Part shown: positions 45,055 to 54,508 of the stretch, one piece after another
Position numbering within the stretch: position 1 is the stretch's first letter
Layout of the letters: each line of letters opens with the position of its first letter
Assembly (NCBI RefSeq): GCF_000025965.1
Contig: NC_006513.1
Location: forward strand, 2,046,001 to 2,110,000
DNA from: Aromatoleum aromaticum EbN1
GTDB lineage: Bacteria; Pseudomonadota; Gammaproteobacteria; Burkholderiales; Rhodocyclaceae
Length of the DNA: 64,000 nt
Direction: 5' to 3'
The notes under the pieces: model-generated
Database searches by the model: none
What the model was told of the DNA's origin: nothing
Seen by the model: only the letters and a program-made list of their open reading frames with translations
Translations under genes and position numbers: made by a program

Positions 45055-46584
45055 ATGAAGGCGCTGAACAAGAACGTGAAAGTGCTCGTGATCGGCGCTG
45101 GCGCGATGGGCAGCGGCATCGCCCACGTCGCCGCACGCGCCGGCCACACCGTGTATCTGTACGACGGCCGCCCCGAGGCGGTTCAGTCGGGGTGCGCGGG
45201 CATCGACAAGGACCTGCGCTACCTCGTCGCCAAGGGGCGGCTGCCCGAAGCCGAGGCACAGGCAATCCTCGCGCGCGTGCTGCCGGTCGCCGCGCTTGAC
45301 GAAGCGCGCGACGCCGGGCTCGCGATCGAGGCGATCGTCGAGAACCTCGACGTCAAGCAGGCGTTGTTCAGGGACCTCGAAGCGCTGCTCGGCGAAGACG
45401 CGATCCTCGCGAGCAACACGTCGTCGCTGTCGATCACCGCGATGGCCGCCGGACTCACGCGCCCGGGGCGCTTTGCCGGGCTGCATTTCTTCAACCCGGC
45501 GCCCCGCATGGCGCTCGTCGAAATCGTCTCTGGCCTTGCGACGGAGCGCGCGATCGCCGACACGCTGCACGCGACGGCGCGGGCGTGGGGCAAGATTCCG
45601 GTGCATGCGAAATCGACGCCGGGCTTCATCGTCAACCGCGTTGCGCGGCCGTACTACGCTGAAGCGCTGCGCGTGCTCGCCGAGAAAGCTGCCGAGCCGC
45701 AGACGCTCGACGCGATCCTGCGCGAAGGCTGCGGTTTCGCGATGGGGCCGTTCGAACTGATGGACCTGATCGGGCACGACGTGAACTTCGCCGTCACCCG
45801 CTCGGTGTTCGAGGCATATTTCAACGATCGCCGCTTCGCCCCGAGCCTGATCCAGCAGGAACTCGTCTTTGCCGGCCGACTCGGGCGCAAGAGCGGGCAC
45901 GGCTTCTACGACTATGCCGAAGGCGCGGTCAAGCCGCCCGCGCGCAGCGAACCGGTGCGCAACGCCGAGGCGAAGATCGCCGTTGTCGGCGACATCGGCG
46001 CCGCGGCCCCGCTGATCGCGCGGCTCGAAGCGGGCGGCGTCGAAGTGCGGCGCGAAGCGGGCAAGGGCGGACGCGGCTGGATGAAGATCGGCGCGGCGTG
46101 CGTTGCGCTGTCCGACGGACGCACTGCGACTCGCCGTGCGGTCGAGGAGGAGTGCCCGAACCTGGTGCTGCTCGACCTGTGCCTCGACTTTGCCGCGACC
46201 GGGCGCATCACCGTCGCGCGCGCCGACCAGTGCGGGCTCGGCGCATTCCGCGCGGTCATCGGCACGCTGCAGAAAGCCGGCGTCAATGTGAGCGTCATCG
46301 ACGACGTGGCCGGCCTGCTGTCGCTGCGCGTCGTCGCGATGCTCGCGAACGAAGCTGCCGACGCGGTGCTGTACGGCGTCGCCAGCGCCACCGATGTCGA
46401 CACCGCGATGTGTCACGGCACGAACTACCCGAAAGGCGGGCCGCTCGCGTGGGCCGACCAGCTCGGCGCGGCGTTCATCGCCGAAGTGATCTCGAACCTT
46501 GCAGCGCATTACGGCGAAGAACGCTATCGCGTGTCGCCGTTCCTGCAACGCAAAGCCTTCAAGGGAGAGCTGGTGCATGACTGA
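45055..46584 (+). CDS. paaH: 3-hydroxyadipyl-CoA dehydrogenase PaaH
   Basis: Oxidises 3-hydroxyadipyl-CoA to 3-oxoadipyl-CoA with NAD. The Rossmann motif GAGAMGSGIAHVA is at residues 14-26; the catalytic His and Glu are in LHFFNPAPRMALVEIV, and the C-terminal domains of 3-hydroxyacyl-CoA dehydrogenase are duplicated. At 509 residues it is a little longer than E. coli PaaH. AAGGA lies 6 bases before the ATG at 45055. A 12-codon frame (45020-45058) overlaps its start codon and may couple translation. Confidence 0.92.
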   Translation: MKALNKNVKVLVIGAGAMGSGIAHVAARAGHTVYLYDGRPEAVQSGCAGIDKDLRYLVAKGRLPEAEAQAILARVLPVAALDEARDAGLAIEAIVENLDVKQALFRDLEALLGEDAILASNTSSLSITAMAAGLTRPGRFAGLHFFNPAPRMALVEIVSGLATERAIADTLHATARAWGKIPVHAKSTPGFIVNRVARPYYAEALRVLAEKAAEPQTLDAILREGCGFAMGPFELMDLIGHDVNFAVTRSVFEAYFNDRRFAPSLIQQELVFAGRLGRKSGHGFYDYAEGAVKPPARSEPVRNAEAKIAVVGDIGAAAPLIARLEAGGVEVRREAGKGGRGWMKIGAACVALSDGRTATRRAVEEECPNLVLLDLCLDFAATGRITVARADQCGLGAFRAVIGTLQKAGVNVSVIDDVAGLLSLRVVAMLANEAADAVLYGVASATDVDTAMCHGTNYPKGGPLAWADQLGAAFIAEVISNLAAHYGEERYRVSPFLQRKAFKGELVHD

Positions 46585-47041
46585 GGCGGGATTCAGGGAT
46601 CTCACCAACGGACTCGAGCCGCAGGCGCTGGCCGAACGGGTGCGCGACGGCATGTCGGAGATGGACCCGACGCTGAAGGGCTTCGGCATCGGCGTCGAAG
46701 CGATCGGGCCCGGCTACGCGAAGATGACGATGACGGTGCGCAAGGACATGCTGAACGGCTTCGGCATCTGCCACGGCGGCTTCATCACGCTGCTCGCCGA
46801 TTCGGCGTTCGCGTATTCGTGCAACAGCTACAACGAAATGACCGTCGCGTCCGGCATCAGCCTCGACTTCATGGCGCCGGGCCGCCCGGGCGACGTGCTC
46901 ATTGCGGAAGCGAAAGAGCTTTTCGTCGCCGGTCGCACCGGGGTCTATGACATCAGCGTCGTCAACCAGAAAGGCGAGCTGCTGGCGATGATGCGCGGCA
47001 AGTCGTATCGTTTGAAAGGCCGGGCGATCGTGGATTTGTGA
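46577..47041 (+). CDS. paaI: Hydroxyphenylacetyl-CoA thioesterase PaaI
   Basis: A hotdog-fold thioesterase of 154 residues with the motif GICHGGFITLLADSAFAYSCN. It frees CoA from dead-end phenylacetyl or hydroxyphenylacetyl thioesters so that CoA is not trapped. The ATG overlaps the end of paaH by 8 bases. A longer upstream frame is the paaH shadow. Confidence 0.92.
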   Translation: MTEAGFRDLTNGLEPQALAERVRDGMSEMDPTLKGFGIGVEAIGPGYAKMTMTVRKDMLNGFGICHGGFITLLADSAFAYSCNSYNEMTVASGISLDFMAPGRPGDVLIAEAKELFVAGRTGVYDISVVNQKGELLAMMRGKSYRLKGRAIVDL

Positions 47042-47142
47042 TCAACCTTTGACGTGGATCGGGGCACGCGAGGTCCGGTGGTGGCCACAATCGCGCTTCA
47101 TCATGAAACCCACGCAGCCGAAAACCTTTGGAGGAGAGAACC

Positions 47143-48465
47143 ATGTCAGTGAAGACGCCGTCGCCCGGTGATCTGGAGCCGATCGAGACCGCCAGCCGGG
47201 ACGAACTGCGCGCGTTGCAGCTCGAGCGACTGAAATGGAGCGTGCGCCACGCGTATGAAAACGTGCCGCATTACCGCAAGAGCTTCGAGGCGAAAGGCGT
47301 CCATCCCGACGACCTGAAAACGCTCGAGGACCTCGCCCGGTTTCCGTTCACCGCGAAAGCCGACCTGCGCGACAACTACCCTTTCGGGATGTTCGCGGTG
47401 CCGCGCGGCAAGCTCGCCCGGGTCCATGCGTCGTCGGGCACGACCGGCAAGCCGACCGTCGTCGGCTACACGCTGAAGGATATCGACACCTGGGCTGGTG
47501 TCGTCGCGCGCTCGATCCGCGCCGCCGGCGGGCGGGCCGGTGACATGGTGCATGTGTCCTACGGCTACGGCCTCTTCACCGGCGGTCTCGGGGCGCATTA
47601 CGGCGCCGAGCGGCTCGGTTGCGTGGTGGTGCCGATGTCCGGCGGCCAGACCGAGAAGCAGATCCAGGTGATCCAGGATTTCAAGCCCGACATCATCATG
47701 GTGACGCCGTCCTACATGCTGACGATCCTCGACGAGATGGAGCACATGGGCATCGACCCGAAGTCGACTTCGCTGAAAATCGGCATTTTCGGCGCCGAGC
47801 CCTGGACGCAGGGGATGCGCGAGGCGATGGAGGTGCGCTCGGGGCTGGACGCGGTCGACATCTACGGCCTGTCCGAAGTGATGGGGCCGGGCGTCGCGAG
47901 CGAATGCGTCGAGAGCAAGGACGGTCCGGTGGTGTGGGAAGACCATTTCTACCCCGAGATCATCGACCCGCAGACCGGCGAAGTGCTGCCGGACGGCGAG
48001 GAAGGCGAGCTCGTGTTCACGACGCTGACCAAGGAAGCGATGCCGGTGATCCGCTACCGCACGCGCGACCTGACGCGGCTGTTGCCGCCGACTTCGCGCA
48101 GCATGCGGCGCATGGCGAAGATCACCGGTCGTTCGGACGACATGCTGATCATCCGTGGCGTTAACCTTTTTCCGACGCAGATCGAGGAGCTGATCTGCCA
48201 CATGCCCCAGCTCGCCGCGCAATACCTGCTGGAAGTCGACAAGAAAGGCCACATGGACACGCTGACGGTGAAGGTCGAGCTGGACCCGGAAGCGGTCGTC
48301 GGCCGGCATCCCCAGCAGAAGTCGGCAGTCGGCGAGGAGCTCGCGCATCGCATCAAGACTTTCATCGGCGTCTCAGCGAAAGTCATCGTCGGCGAGCCGT
48401 TCTCGATCGAGCGCGTGACGGTCGGCAAAGCCAGGCGCGTCGTCGACCGCCGGCCGAAGGAATGA
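47143..48465 (+). CDS. paaK: Phenylacetate-CoA ligase
   Basis: The 440-residue enzyme activates phenylacetate to phenylacetyl-CoA with ATP. The AMP-binding P-loop is HASSGTTGKPTVVG (residues 95-108), with YGLSEVMGPG as the second core motif and a C-terminal hinge (GRSDDMLIIRGVNLFPTQIE) that closes over the substrate. GGAGGAGAG lies 7 bases before the ATG. It is the entry step of the pathway. No anaerobic phenylacetate oxidation genes adjoin it. Confidence 0.95.
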   Translation: MSVKTPSPGDLEPIETASRDELRALQLERLKWSVRHAYENVPHYRKSFEAKGVHPDDLKTLEDLARFPFTAKADLRDNYPFGMFAVPRGKLARVHASSGTTGKPTVVGYTLKDIDTWAGVVARSIRAAGGRAGDMVHVSYGYGLFTGGLGAHYGAERLGCVVVPMSGGQTEKQIQVIQDFKPDIIMVTPSYMLTILDEMEHMGIDPKSTSLKIGIFGAEPWTQGMREAMEVRSGLDAVDIYGLSEVMGPGVASECVESKDGPVVWEDHFYPEIIDPQTGEVLPDGEEGELVFTTLTKEAMPVIRYRTRDLTRLLPPTSRSMRRMAKITGRSDDMLIIRGVNLFPTQIEELICHMPQLAAQYLLEVDKKGHMDTLTVKVELDPEAVVGRHPQQKSAVGEELAHRIKTFIGVSAKVIVGEPFSIERVTVGKARRVVDRRPKE

Positions 48466-48546
48466 GCGCAACAGCCCCCGTCAGAGAACCCGAATTTTCC
48501 GGCAGCGCGATCCTGCGTGGCCGGACATGAAGAAGGAGCACATTCG

Positions 48547-49551
48547 ATGTACACACAAGCTCTGGATATTCCCCAGCAGAACACCGAAGCGAAAGGCCCG
48601 CGGACGATCGAGAACCCCGCCTATCAGGCCGAGTTCGACGCGAAGATCGACGCCGGCGGCTACATCGAAGCGAAGGACTGGATGCCCGAGTCCTATCGCA
48701 AGACGTTGGTACGGCAGATCAGCCAGCACGCGCATTCCGAGATCGTCGGCATGCTGCCCGAAGGCAACTGGATCACGCGCGCGCCGACGTTGAAGAGGAA
48801 GGCGATCCTGCTCGCGAAAGTGCAGGACGAAGGCGGCCACGGACTGTATCTGTACGCCGCGGCCGAGACGCTCGGCGTGTCGCGCGACGAGCTGCTCGAC
48901 GCGCTGCACTCGGGCAAGGCGAAATACAGCTCGATCTTCAATTACCCGACGCTGACCTGGGCGGACATCGGCGTCGTCGGCTGGCTCGTCGACGGCGCGG
49001 CGATCATGAACCAGATCCCGCTGTGCAAGTGCAGCTACGGCCCGTATGCCCGCGCGATGGTGCGCATTTGCAAGGAGGAATCCTTCCACCAGCGCCAGGG
49101 CTACGACCTGCTGCTGACGATGATGAAAGGCACCCAGGAGCAGCGCGACATGGTGCAGGACGCGGTCAATCGCTGGTGGTGGCCGTCGATCATGATGTTC
49201 GGTCCGCACGACAAGGATTCGACGCACTCCGCGCAAAGCTCGCGCTGGGGCATCAAGCGCATCTCGAACGACGACCTGCGGCAGAAGTTCGTCGACGCGA
49301 CGGTCGAGCAGGCCAAGGTGCTGGGCGTGACGATGCCGGACCCCGAACTGAAATGGAACGAGGCGCGCGGCCATTACGACTTCGGCGTGATCGACTGGGA
49401 CGAGTTCTGGAATGTTGTGAACGGCCACGGCCAGGGCAACGTCGACCGGCTCGCGGCGCGCGTCAAGGCTTGGGACGACGGTGCCTGGGTGCGCGAAGCG
49501 GCGCTCGAATATGCGCGCAAGCACGACGCCCGCGACAGCCGTGCCGCCTGA
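48547..49551 (+). CDS. paaA: Phenylacetyl-CoA 1,2-epoxidase catalytic subunit PaaA
   Basis: The diiron oxygenase subunit of PaaABCE that adds oxygen to the aromatic ring. The diiron ligands are seen as Glu residues and ExxH pairs in [29 protein letters not shown] and [15 protein letters not shown]. At 334 residues it is the normal size. The start at 48547 is chosen over an earlier in-frame one by family alignment. It lies at the head of a compact paaABCDE run. Confidence 0.95.
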   Translation: MYTQALDIPQQNTEAKGPRTIENPAYQAEFDAKIDAGGYIEAKDWMPESYRKTLVRQISQHAHSEIVGMLPEGNWITRAPTLKRKAILLAKVQDEGGHGLYLYAAAETLGVSRDELLDALHSGKAKYSSIFNYPTLTWADIGVVGWLVDGAAIMNQIPLCKCSYGPYARAMVRICKEESFHQRQGYDLLLTMMKGTQEQRDMVQDAVNRWWWPSIMMFGPHDKDSTHSAQSSRWGIKRISNDDLRQKFVDATVEQAKVLGVTMPDPELKWNEARGHYDFGVIDWDEFWNVVNGHGQGNVDRLAARVKAWDDGAWVREAALEYARKHDARDSRAA

Positions 49552-49610
49552 ATCCCGATAACAAACCGACCGAAGGGCGGGCTGAGCCGCTCTCAACAGA
49601 GGAGATGGAC

Positions 49611-49898
49611 ATGGAACGCAAGGAATGGCCGCTGTGGGAAGTTTTCGTCCGCAGCCGTAACGGACTCGACCACAAACACTGCGGCAGCGTGCATGCGCCG
49701 GACGCGAAGCTTGCGCTGCAGGTCGCGCGCGACGTCTACACCCGCCGCCAGGAAGGCGTGAGCCTGTGGGTCGTGCAGGCCGACCACATCGTCGCTTCCG
49801 ACCCTGACGCGAAGCCGGAGCTGTTCGATCCGGCCGAAGACAAGATCTACCGGCACCCGACGTTCTACCAGCTGCCGGACGAAGTGAACCACATGTAA
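49611..49898 (+). CDS. paaB: Phenylacetyl-CoA epoxidase subunit PaaB
   Basis: A 95-residue subunit beginning MERKEWPLWEVFVRSRNGLD, the family start. It bridges the PaaAC heterotetramers. The ATG at 49611 has GAGGAGA 5 bases before it; another ATG two codons upstream is less likely. It lies 59 bases after paaA. Confidence 0.94.
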   Translation: MERKEWPLWEVFVRSRNGLDHKHCGSVHAPDAKLALQVARDVYTRRQEGVSLWVVQADHIVASDPDAKPELFDPAEDKIYRHPTFYQLPDEVNHM

Positions 49899-49905
49899 GA
49901 GGGCG

Positions 49906-50679
49906 ATGACGATGACCCAACAGATGACAAGCCCCGAACATATCGAATACGTGCTGCGCCTCGGCGACAACGCGCTGATTCTTGGCCAGCGCCTGTCCGA
50001 GTGGTGCGGCCACGCGCCGGTGCTCGAAGAGGACATGGCGCTCGCGAACATGTCGCTCGACCTGATTGGCCAGGCGCGCATGCTGCTCACGCACGCCGGT
50101 CGGCTCGAAGGCCGCGGTCGCGACGAGGACCAGCTCGCGTTCCTGCGCACCGAGCCGAACTACCGCAACCTGACGCTGTGCGAGCTGCCGAACCAGGACT
50201 TCGCGCGCACGATGGTGCGCAACTTCCTCTACAGCAGCTTCCAGAAGCTGCTGTGGGAACGCCTGATGACGTCGAGCGATGCCGAACTGGCCGCGATCGC
50301 CGCGAAAAGCATCAAGGAAGCGCGCTACCACGCGCAGCACGCCGGCGACTGGGTGATCCGCCTCGGCGACGGCACGGCCGAATCGTACGCGCGGGCGCAA
50401 GGCGCGCTCGACTACCTGTGGCCCTACACGGCCGAGTTCTTCGTCGCGACACCGGTCGACGACACGGTCGCGGCGGCCGGCGTCGGCCCGGCGTGGAGCG
50501 AACTGGAAACGGCCTGGGAAGCGCTCGCCATGCCGGTGCTGGCCGAGGCGACGCTGACGGTGCCGGCACGCACGCCGTTCCGTTCGTACGGCAAGTTCGG
50601 TCGCCACAGCGAGCACATGGGCCATCTGCTCGCCGAGATGCAGATCATGCAGCGCACCTACCCCGGCGCGCAGTGGTGA
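49906..50679 (+). CDS. paaC: Phenylacetyl-CoA epoxidase structural subunit PaaC
   Basis: A 257-residue diiron-fold protein that pairs with PaaA but is not the active oxygenase. Its helical core includes HIEYVLRLGDNALILGQRLS and KSIKEARYHAQHAGDWVIRL. It starts 7 bases after paaB with AGAGGG upstream, and its stop overlaps the start of paaD. Confidence 0.94.
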   Translation: MTMTQQMTSPEHIEYVLRLGDNALILGQRLSEWCGHAPVLEEDMALANMSLDLIGQARMLLTHAGRLEGRGRDEDQLAFLRTEPNYRNLTLCELPNQDFARTMVRNFLYSSFQKLLWERLMTSSDAELAAIAAKSIKEARYHAQHAGDWVIRLGDGTAESYARAQGALDYLWPYTAEFFVATPVDDTVAAAGVGPAWSELETAWEALAMPVLAEATLTVPARTPFRSYGKFGRHSEHMGHLLAEMQIMQRTYPGAQW

Positions 50680-51185
50680 GCGGGGCGACGGCCGCCATGT
50701 TGACCGAAGCCCGCGCCTGGCAGGTGCTCGAGGCCGTGCCGGACCCCGAGATCCCGGTGATCTCGGTGACCGAGCTGGGCATCGTGCGCGAAGTCGTCGC
50801 GACCGCCGCCGGCCTGCACGTCGTCGTCACGCCGACCTACTCCGGTTGCCCGGCGACCGAAGTCATCGCGCAGAGCATCCGCGATGCGCTGGTCGCTGCC
50901 GGCGGCGGCGACGTGACGGTCGAGACGCGTCTCGCCCCGGCCTGGACAACCGACTGGATCACCGAGCCGGCAAAGGAAAAACTGCGCGTCTACGGCATCG
51001 CCCCGCCCGGCGGTGACGCGCCGGTCGGTCCGCAGCCGATCCGCTTCGTGCCGAAGAAGCTCGCGTGTCCGCGCTGCGGCTCGACCGATTCGGTGCGCCT
51101 GTCCGAATTCGGCTCGACTGCATGCAAGGCACTGTACCGCTGCCGCTCGTGCCTCGAACCGTTCGAATATTTCAAACCGATCTAA
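50676..51185 (+). CDS. paaD: Epoxidase iron-sulfur maturation protein PaaD
   Basis: A DUF59/SufT-like domain (LEAVPDPEIPVISVTELGIV, SGCPATEVIAQSI) is followed by a C-terminal zinc-ribbon-like module with CPRCG and CRSC pairs. PaaD is needed to mature the epoxidase, probably its iron-sulfur reductase. The GTG at 50676 overlaps the paaC stop; an ATG at 50697 is the alternative start. Confidence 0.92.
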   Translation: MSGATAAMLTEARAWQVLEAVPDPEIPVISVTELGIVREVVATAAGLHVVVTPTYSGCPATEVIAQSIRDALVAAGGGDVTVETRLAPAWTTDWITEPAKEKLRVYGIAPPGGDAPVGPQPIRFVPKKLACPRCGSTDSVRLSEFGSTACKALYRCRSCLEPFEYFKPI

Positions 51186-51215
51186 GTCGCCCGAGAGCGG
51201 CCACGGAGACCCCTG

Positions 51216-52295
51216 ATGACCCCCAGAACGCCGAAATTCCATCCCCTGAAAGTCACCGAAGTGCGGCGCGAGACGCCCGAATCGGTAAGCCTGTGTTTCG
51301 AGGTGCCGGCCGAGCTCGCCGACGACTACCGCTTCGTGCAGGGCCAGCACCTGAACCTGAAGGTGCGGGTCGGCGACGAGGAGATGCGCCGCTCGTATTC
51401 CATCTGCGCCGGTGTCGATGACGAAGAATTGCGCGTCGCGATCAAGAAGATCGCCGGCGGCGCATTCTCGACCTGGGTCAACGACAACGGCATCAAGGTC
51501 GGCGACGTGCTCGACGTGATGACGCCCGAAGGCCGCTTCCACACGCCGCTCGACCCGGTGCACGCGAAGCACTACGTTGCGTTCGCGGCGGGCAGCGGCA
51601 TCACGCCGATCCTGTCGCTGATCAAGACGACGCTGCGCGCCGAGCCGAAAAGCCGCTTCACGCTGGTGTATGGCAACCGCCGCCAGGGCAGCGTGATGTT
51701 CGCCGAGGCGCTCGAGGACTTGAAGAACCGCTATCTGTCGCGCTTCACGCTGTACAACCTGTTCTCGCGCGAGGAGCAGGAAGTGCCGCTGTTCAACGGC
51801 CGGCTCGATGCCGCGCGCGTCGCCGCGTTCCTCGACACGCTGATCCCGGTCGATACCATCGACGAAGCGTTCATCTGCGGCCCCGGCGGCATGATCGACG
51901 AAGTCGAGGCGGCGCTGCACAAGGGCGGTGTCGCGCACGAGCACATCCATCTCGAGCGTTTCGGCGTGCCGGCTTCCGCGCCCGAACATCATGTCGAGCC
52001 GGGCGACGCGGCGCAGGCGAAAGTCACCGTGATCGCCGACGGTCTCAGGCGCGAGATGGAGTTCCGCGCCGAGGATACGTCGATTCTCGACGTCGCGCTC
52101 GCCGCCGGCATGGATCTGCCGTATTCGTGCAAGGGCGGCGTGTGCTGCACCTGCCGGGCGAAAGTCATCGAAGGCAAAGTGCGCATGGACAAGAACTTCA
52201 CTCTCGAGCAGCCCGACATCGATGCCGGCTACATCCTCACCTGCCAGGCGCATCCGCTGACCGAGCGGGTCGTGATCACGTTCGACGAGCGCTGA
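51216..52295 (+). CDS. paaE: Phenylacetyl-CoA epoxidase reductase PaaE
   Basis: A 359-residue reductase that passes electrons from NADPH to PaaA. It has an FAD domain (RRSYSICAGVD), an NADPH domain (AAGSGITPILSLIKTTLR, FICGPGGMIDEVE) and a C-terminal plant-type 2Fe-2S ferredoxin with Cys305, Cys310, Cys313 and Cys343. It is the last enzyme gene of the run; paaR follows 45 bases later. Confidence 0.95.
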   Translation: MTPRTPKFHPLKVTEVRRETPESVSLCFEVPAELADDYRFVQGQHLNLKVRVGDEEMRRSYSICAGVDDEELRVAIKKIAGGAFSTWVNDNGIKVGDVLDVMTPEGRFHTPLDPVHAKHYVAFAAGSGITPILSLIKTTLRAEPKSRFTLVYGNRRQGSVMFAEALEDLKNRYLSRFTLYNLFSREEQEVPLFNGRLDAARVAAFLDTLIPVDTIDEAFICGPGGMIDEVEAALHKGGVAHEHIHLERFGVPASAPEHHVEPGDAAQAKVTVIADGLRREMEFRAEDTSILDVALAAGMDLPYSCKGGVCCTCRAKVIEGKVRMDKNFTLEQPDIDAGYILTCQAHPLTERVVITFDER

Positions 52296-52340
52296 GCGCC
52301 CGCCGGCGACCCGCAAACGGACGAAACGGAAAAACAGCGC

Positions 52341-52958
52341 ATGGCTCGCGGCAAGGCACCCACATTCGAACTGCAGCGCGCGGCGATCCTCGACGCGGCG
52401 GCTGCGCTGTTCGCGCAGAAAGGCTTCCACAACGCGTCGATGTCGGCGCTCGCGGAAGCCTGTGGCGTGTCGAAGCCGCTGCTGTACCACTACTACCGCG
52501 ACAAGGAACACATCCTCTTCGACATCGCGGACAGCTACATCGACCGCCTGCTGGCGATCATCGACGGCGTCGTCGCACGCGGCCTCGACGACGACGCACA
52601 TCTCTCCGAGCTCGTCACACGCTTCATGGAGGAATACGAGCACGCGCACGACCAGCACATCGTGATCGTCCAGGACGTGAAATTCCTGCAGCAGGAGCAG
52701 GCGGCGAAGATCGCCGCGAAGCAGCGCAGGGTGGTTTCGGCGTTCGCCGACGCGATCGTGCGGATCGAGCCGGGCCTGAAGGGGCGCAAGCTCGAACGCC
52801 CGGTCGCGATGATCCTGTTCGGCATGATCAACTGGACTTTCACCTGGATGCGGACCGACGGGCGGCTCACGTTCCGCGACATGGCTCCGGTCGTGACCGG
52901 GATTTTCCTCAACGGCGTCAAAGGCTTCGTCGAACAGAGCGGCAGGGTCACGGCATGA
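52341..52958 (+). CDS. paaR: TetR-family regulator PaaR
   Basis: A 205-residue repressor. The TetR helix-turn-helix runs from about residue 13 to 58 (AAALFAQKGFHNASMSALAE, then CGVSKPLLYHYYRDKEHI). The ligand domain is helical. In related betaproteobacteria PaaR represses paa genes and responds to phenylacetyl-CoA, so that is the expected role. The probable operator is the 16-bp repeat at 44088-44103. Confidence 0.85.
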   Translation: MARGKAPTFELQRAAILDAAAALFAQKGFHNASMSALAEACGVSKPLLYHYYRDKEHILFDIADSYIDRLLAIIDGVVARGLDDDAHLSELVTRFMEEYEHAHDQHIVIVQDVKFLQQEQAAKIAAKQRRVVSAFADAIVRIEPGLKGRKLERPVAMILFGMINWTFTWMRTDGRLTFRDMAPVVTGIFLNGVKGFVEQSGRVTA

Positions 52959-53154
52959 GCGGCGATCCTCGCGGGCCCGCTGCTGCCGCCTTGCGGGCTG
53001 CGTCCCGCGCCATCGGGGAGCTGCGCAGCCCGAGGTGCATGTACGATGTGCAGCGGCGATTTCCCCGGCGAGCCGGCGAGCGCTGCATCAATTCGGCCAA
53101 GATGAGGAATTTTTGCTCGTCGACCAGCGATTTGATACACAATAATCAGCCTGA

Positions 53155-53171
53155 GCAACAAAAAGTGTTGC
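53155..53171. promoter_or_regulatory. Inverted repeat GCAACA-N5-TGTTGC upstream of the ABC importer
   Basis: Six-base arms flank AAAAG about 60 bases before the binding-protein start. It may be an operator; no promoter boxes of good quality were seen with certainty. The remainder of 52959-53230 holds no gene. Confidence 0.35.
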
Positions 53172-53230
53172 ACGTGGCCGGAACCCAGTCCGGGGTCGGC
53201 CGCTTATAAACCGAAGAGGAGGAGACACAC

Positions 53231-54379
53231 ATGAAGCTACGCACTTCAGTAATCGCGGTTCTCGGCATGGCTTTCGCGGCAGGTGCCGCTCACGCCGACA
53301 TCAATGTCGGCGTTACCGTTTCTGCCACCGGTCCGGCTGCCTCGCTCGGCATCCCGGAAAAGAACACCATCGCGCTGATGCCGACGACGATCGGCGGCGA
53401 GAAAGTCAATTACATCGTGCTCGACGACGCTTCGGACACCACCGCTGCGGTGAAGAACACGCGCAAGCTGATCTCCGAAGACAAGGTCGATGTCGTGCTC
53501 GGCTCGACGGTCTCGCCGAACTCGCTGGCGATGATCGACGTCGTCGCCGAAACCGGCACCCCGATGATCTCGATGGCCGCTTCGGCACGGATCGTCGAAC
53601 CGGTCGATGACAAGAAGCGCTGGGTGTTCAAGACGCCGCAGAACGACGCACAGATGTCGACCGCGATCGTCGAGCACATGACGAACAGCGGCGTGAAGAC
53701 GGTCGCTTTCATCGGCTTTGCCGACGCCTACGGCGAAGGCTGGTACGAGCAGTTCTCGAGCGTCGCGGATGCCCGCAAGCTCAAGATGGTCGCCAACGAG
53801 CGCTTCAACCGCAATGACACCTCGGTGACCGGCCAGGTGCTGAAGCTGATGTCGGCGCGCCCCGACGCGATCCTGATCGCCGGTTCGGGCACGCCGGCCG
53901 CGTTGCCGCAGAAGGCGCTGAAGGAGCGCGGCTACACCGGCAAGATCTACCAGACCCACGGCGTCGCGAACAACGACTTCCTGCGCGTCTGTGGCAAGGA
54001 TTGCGAAGGCACCTTCCTGCCGGCCGGCCCGGTGCTCGTCGCGAGCCAGCTCGCCGACAGCAACCCGGTGAAGAAGAGCGCGACCGAGTACATCACGAAA
54101 TACGAGGCGGCATACGGCAAGGGCAGCGTGTCGACGTTCGGTGCGCACGCCTGGGATACGGGCGTGCTGCTTGCCGCGGCGGTGCCGGAAGCGCTGAAGA
54201 AGGCGAAGCCGGGCACCAAGGAGTTCCGCACCGCGCTGCGTGACGCACTCGAGAACCTGAAGGAAGTGCCCGCTGCACACGGCATCTTCACGATGAGCCC
54301 GACCGACCACCTCGGTCTGGACCAGCGTTCGCGCGTGATGGTGCAGATCCAGAACGGCGCCTGGAAGCTCATTCAGTAA
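53231..54379 (+). CDS. ABC transporter substrate-binding protein (LivJ-like)
   Basis: A 382-residue periplasmic binding protein with a cleaved signal (MKLRTSVIAVLGMAFAAGAA) and the branched-chain-amino-acid receptor fold: GVTVSATGPAASLGIPEKN, VLGSTVSPNSLAM and GFADAYGEGWYEQF. In aromatic degraders such proteins often bind aromatic acids rather than amino acids. Its place directly after paaR suggests phenylacetate or a related acid (inference). It is followed by the permease and ATPase genes. Confidence 0.88.
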   Translation: MKLRTSVIAVLGMAFAAGAAHADINVGVTVSATGPAASLGIPEKNTIALMPTTIGGEKVNYIVLDDASDTTAAVKNTRKLISEDKVDVVLGSTVSPNSLAMIDVVAETGTPMISMAASARIVEPVDDKKRWVFKTPQNDAQMSTAIVEHMTNSGVKTVAFIGFADAYGEGWYEQFSSVADARKLKMVANERFNRNDTSVTGQVLKLMSARPDAILIAGSGTPAALPQKALKERGYTGKIYQTHGVANNDFLRVCGKDCEGTFLPAGPVLVASQLADSNPVKKSATEYITKYEAAYGKGSVSTFGAHAWDTGVLLAAAVPEALKKAKPGTKEFRTALRDALENLKEVPAAHGIFTMSPTDHLGLDQRSRVMVQIQNGAWKLIQ

Positions 54380-54508
54380 TCGGTCCGAAACACGCTGAAA
54401 GAGACCGGTTCGGCGGCGTCGTCGGGCGCCGCCGAACCCGCTTTCGATGCATCGGAGACAGACCGGGTCCCGCCTTGGCAGGTTCTGGTCCGGTAACGAG
54501 GTTTGTCC

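Noticed and set aside
48481-50625. A 714-residue open frame antisense to paaA-paaC
   Set aside because: No domain and no ribosome binding site; the sense-strand genes are conserved. Same for the long minus frames at 53246-55528 and 55387-57210.
53113-53146. A promoter upstream of the ABC importer using TTGCTC and TACACA
   Set aside because: Spacing fits but the -10 match is poor (3 of 6); not reported as a feature.
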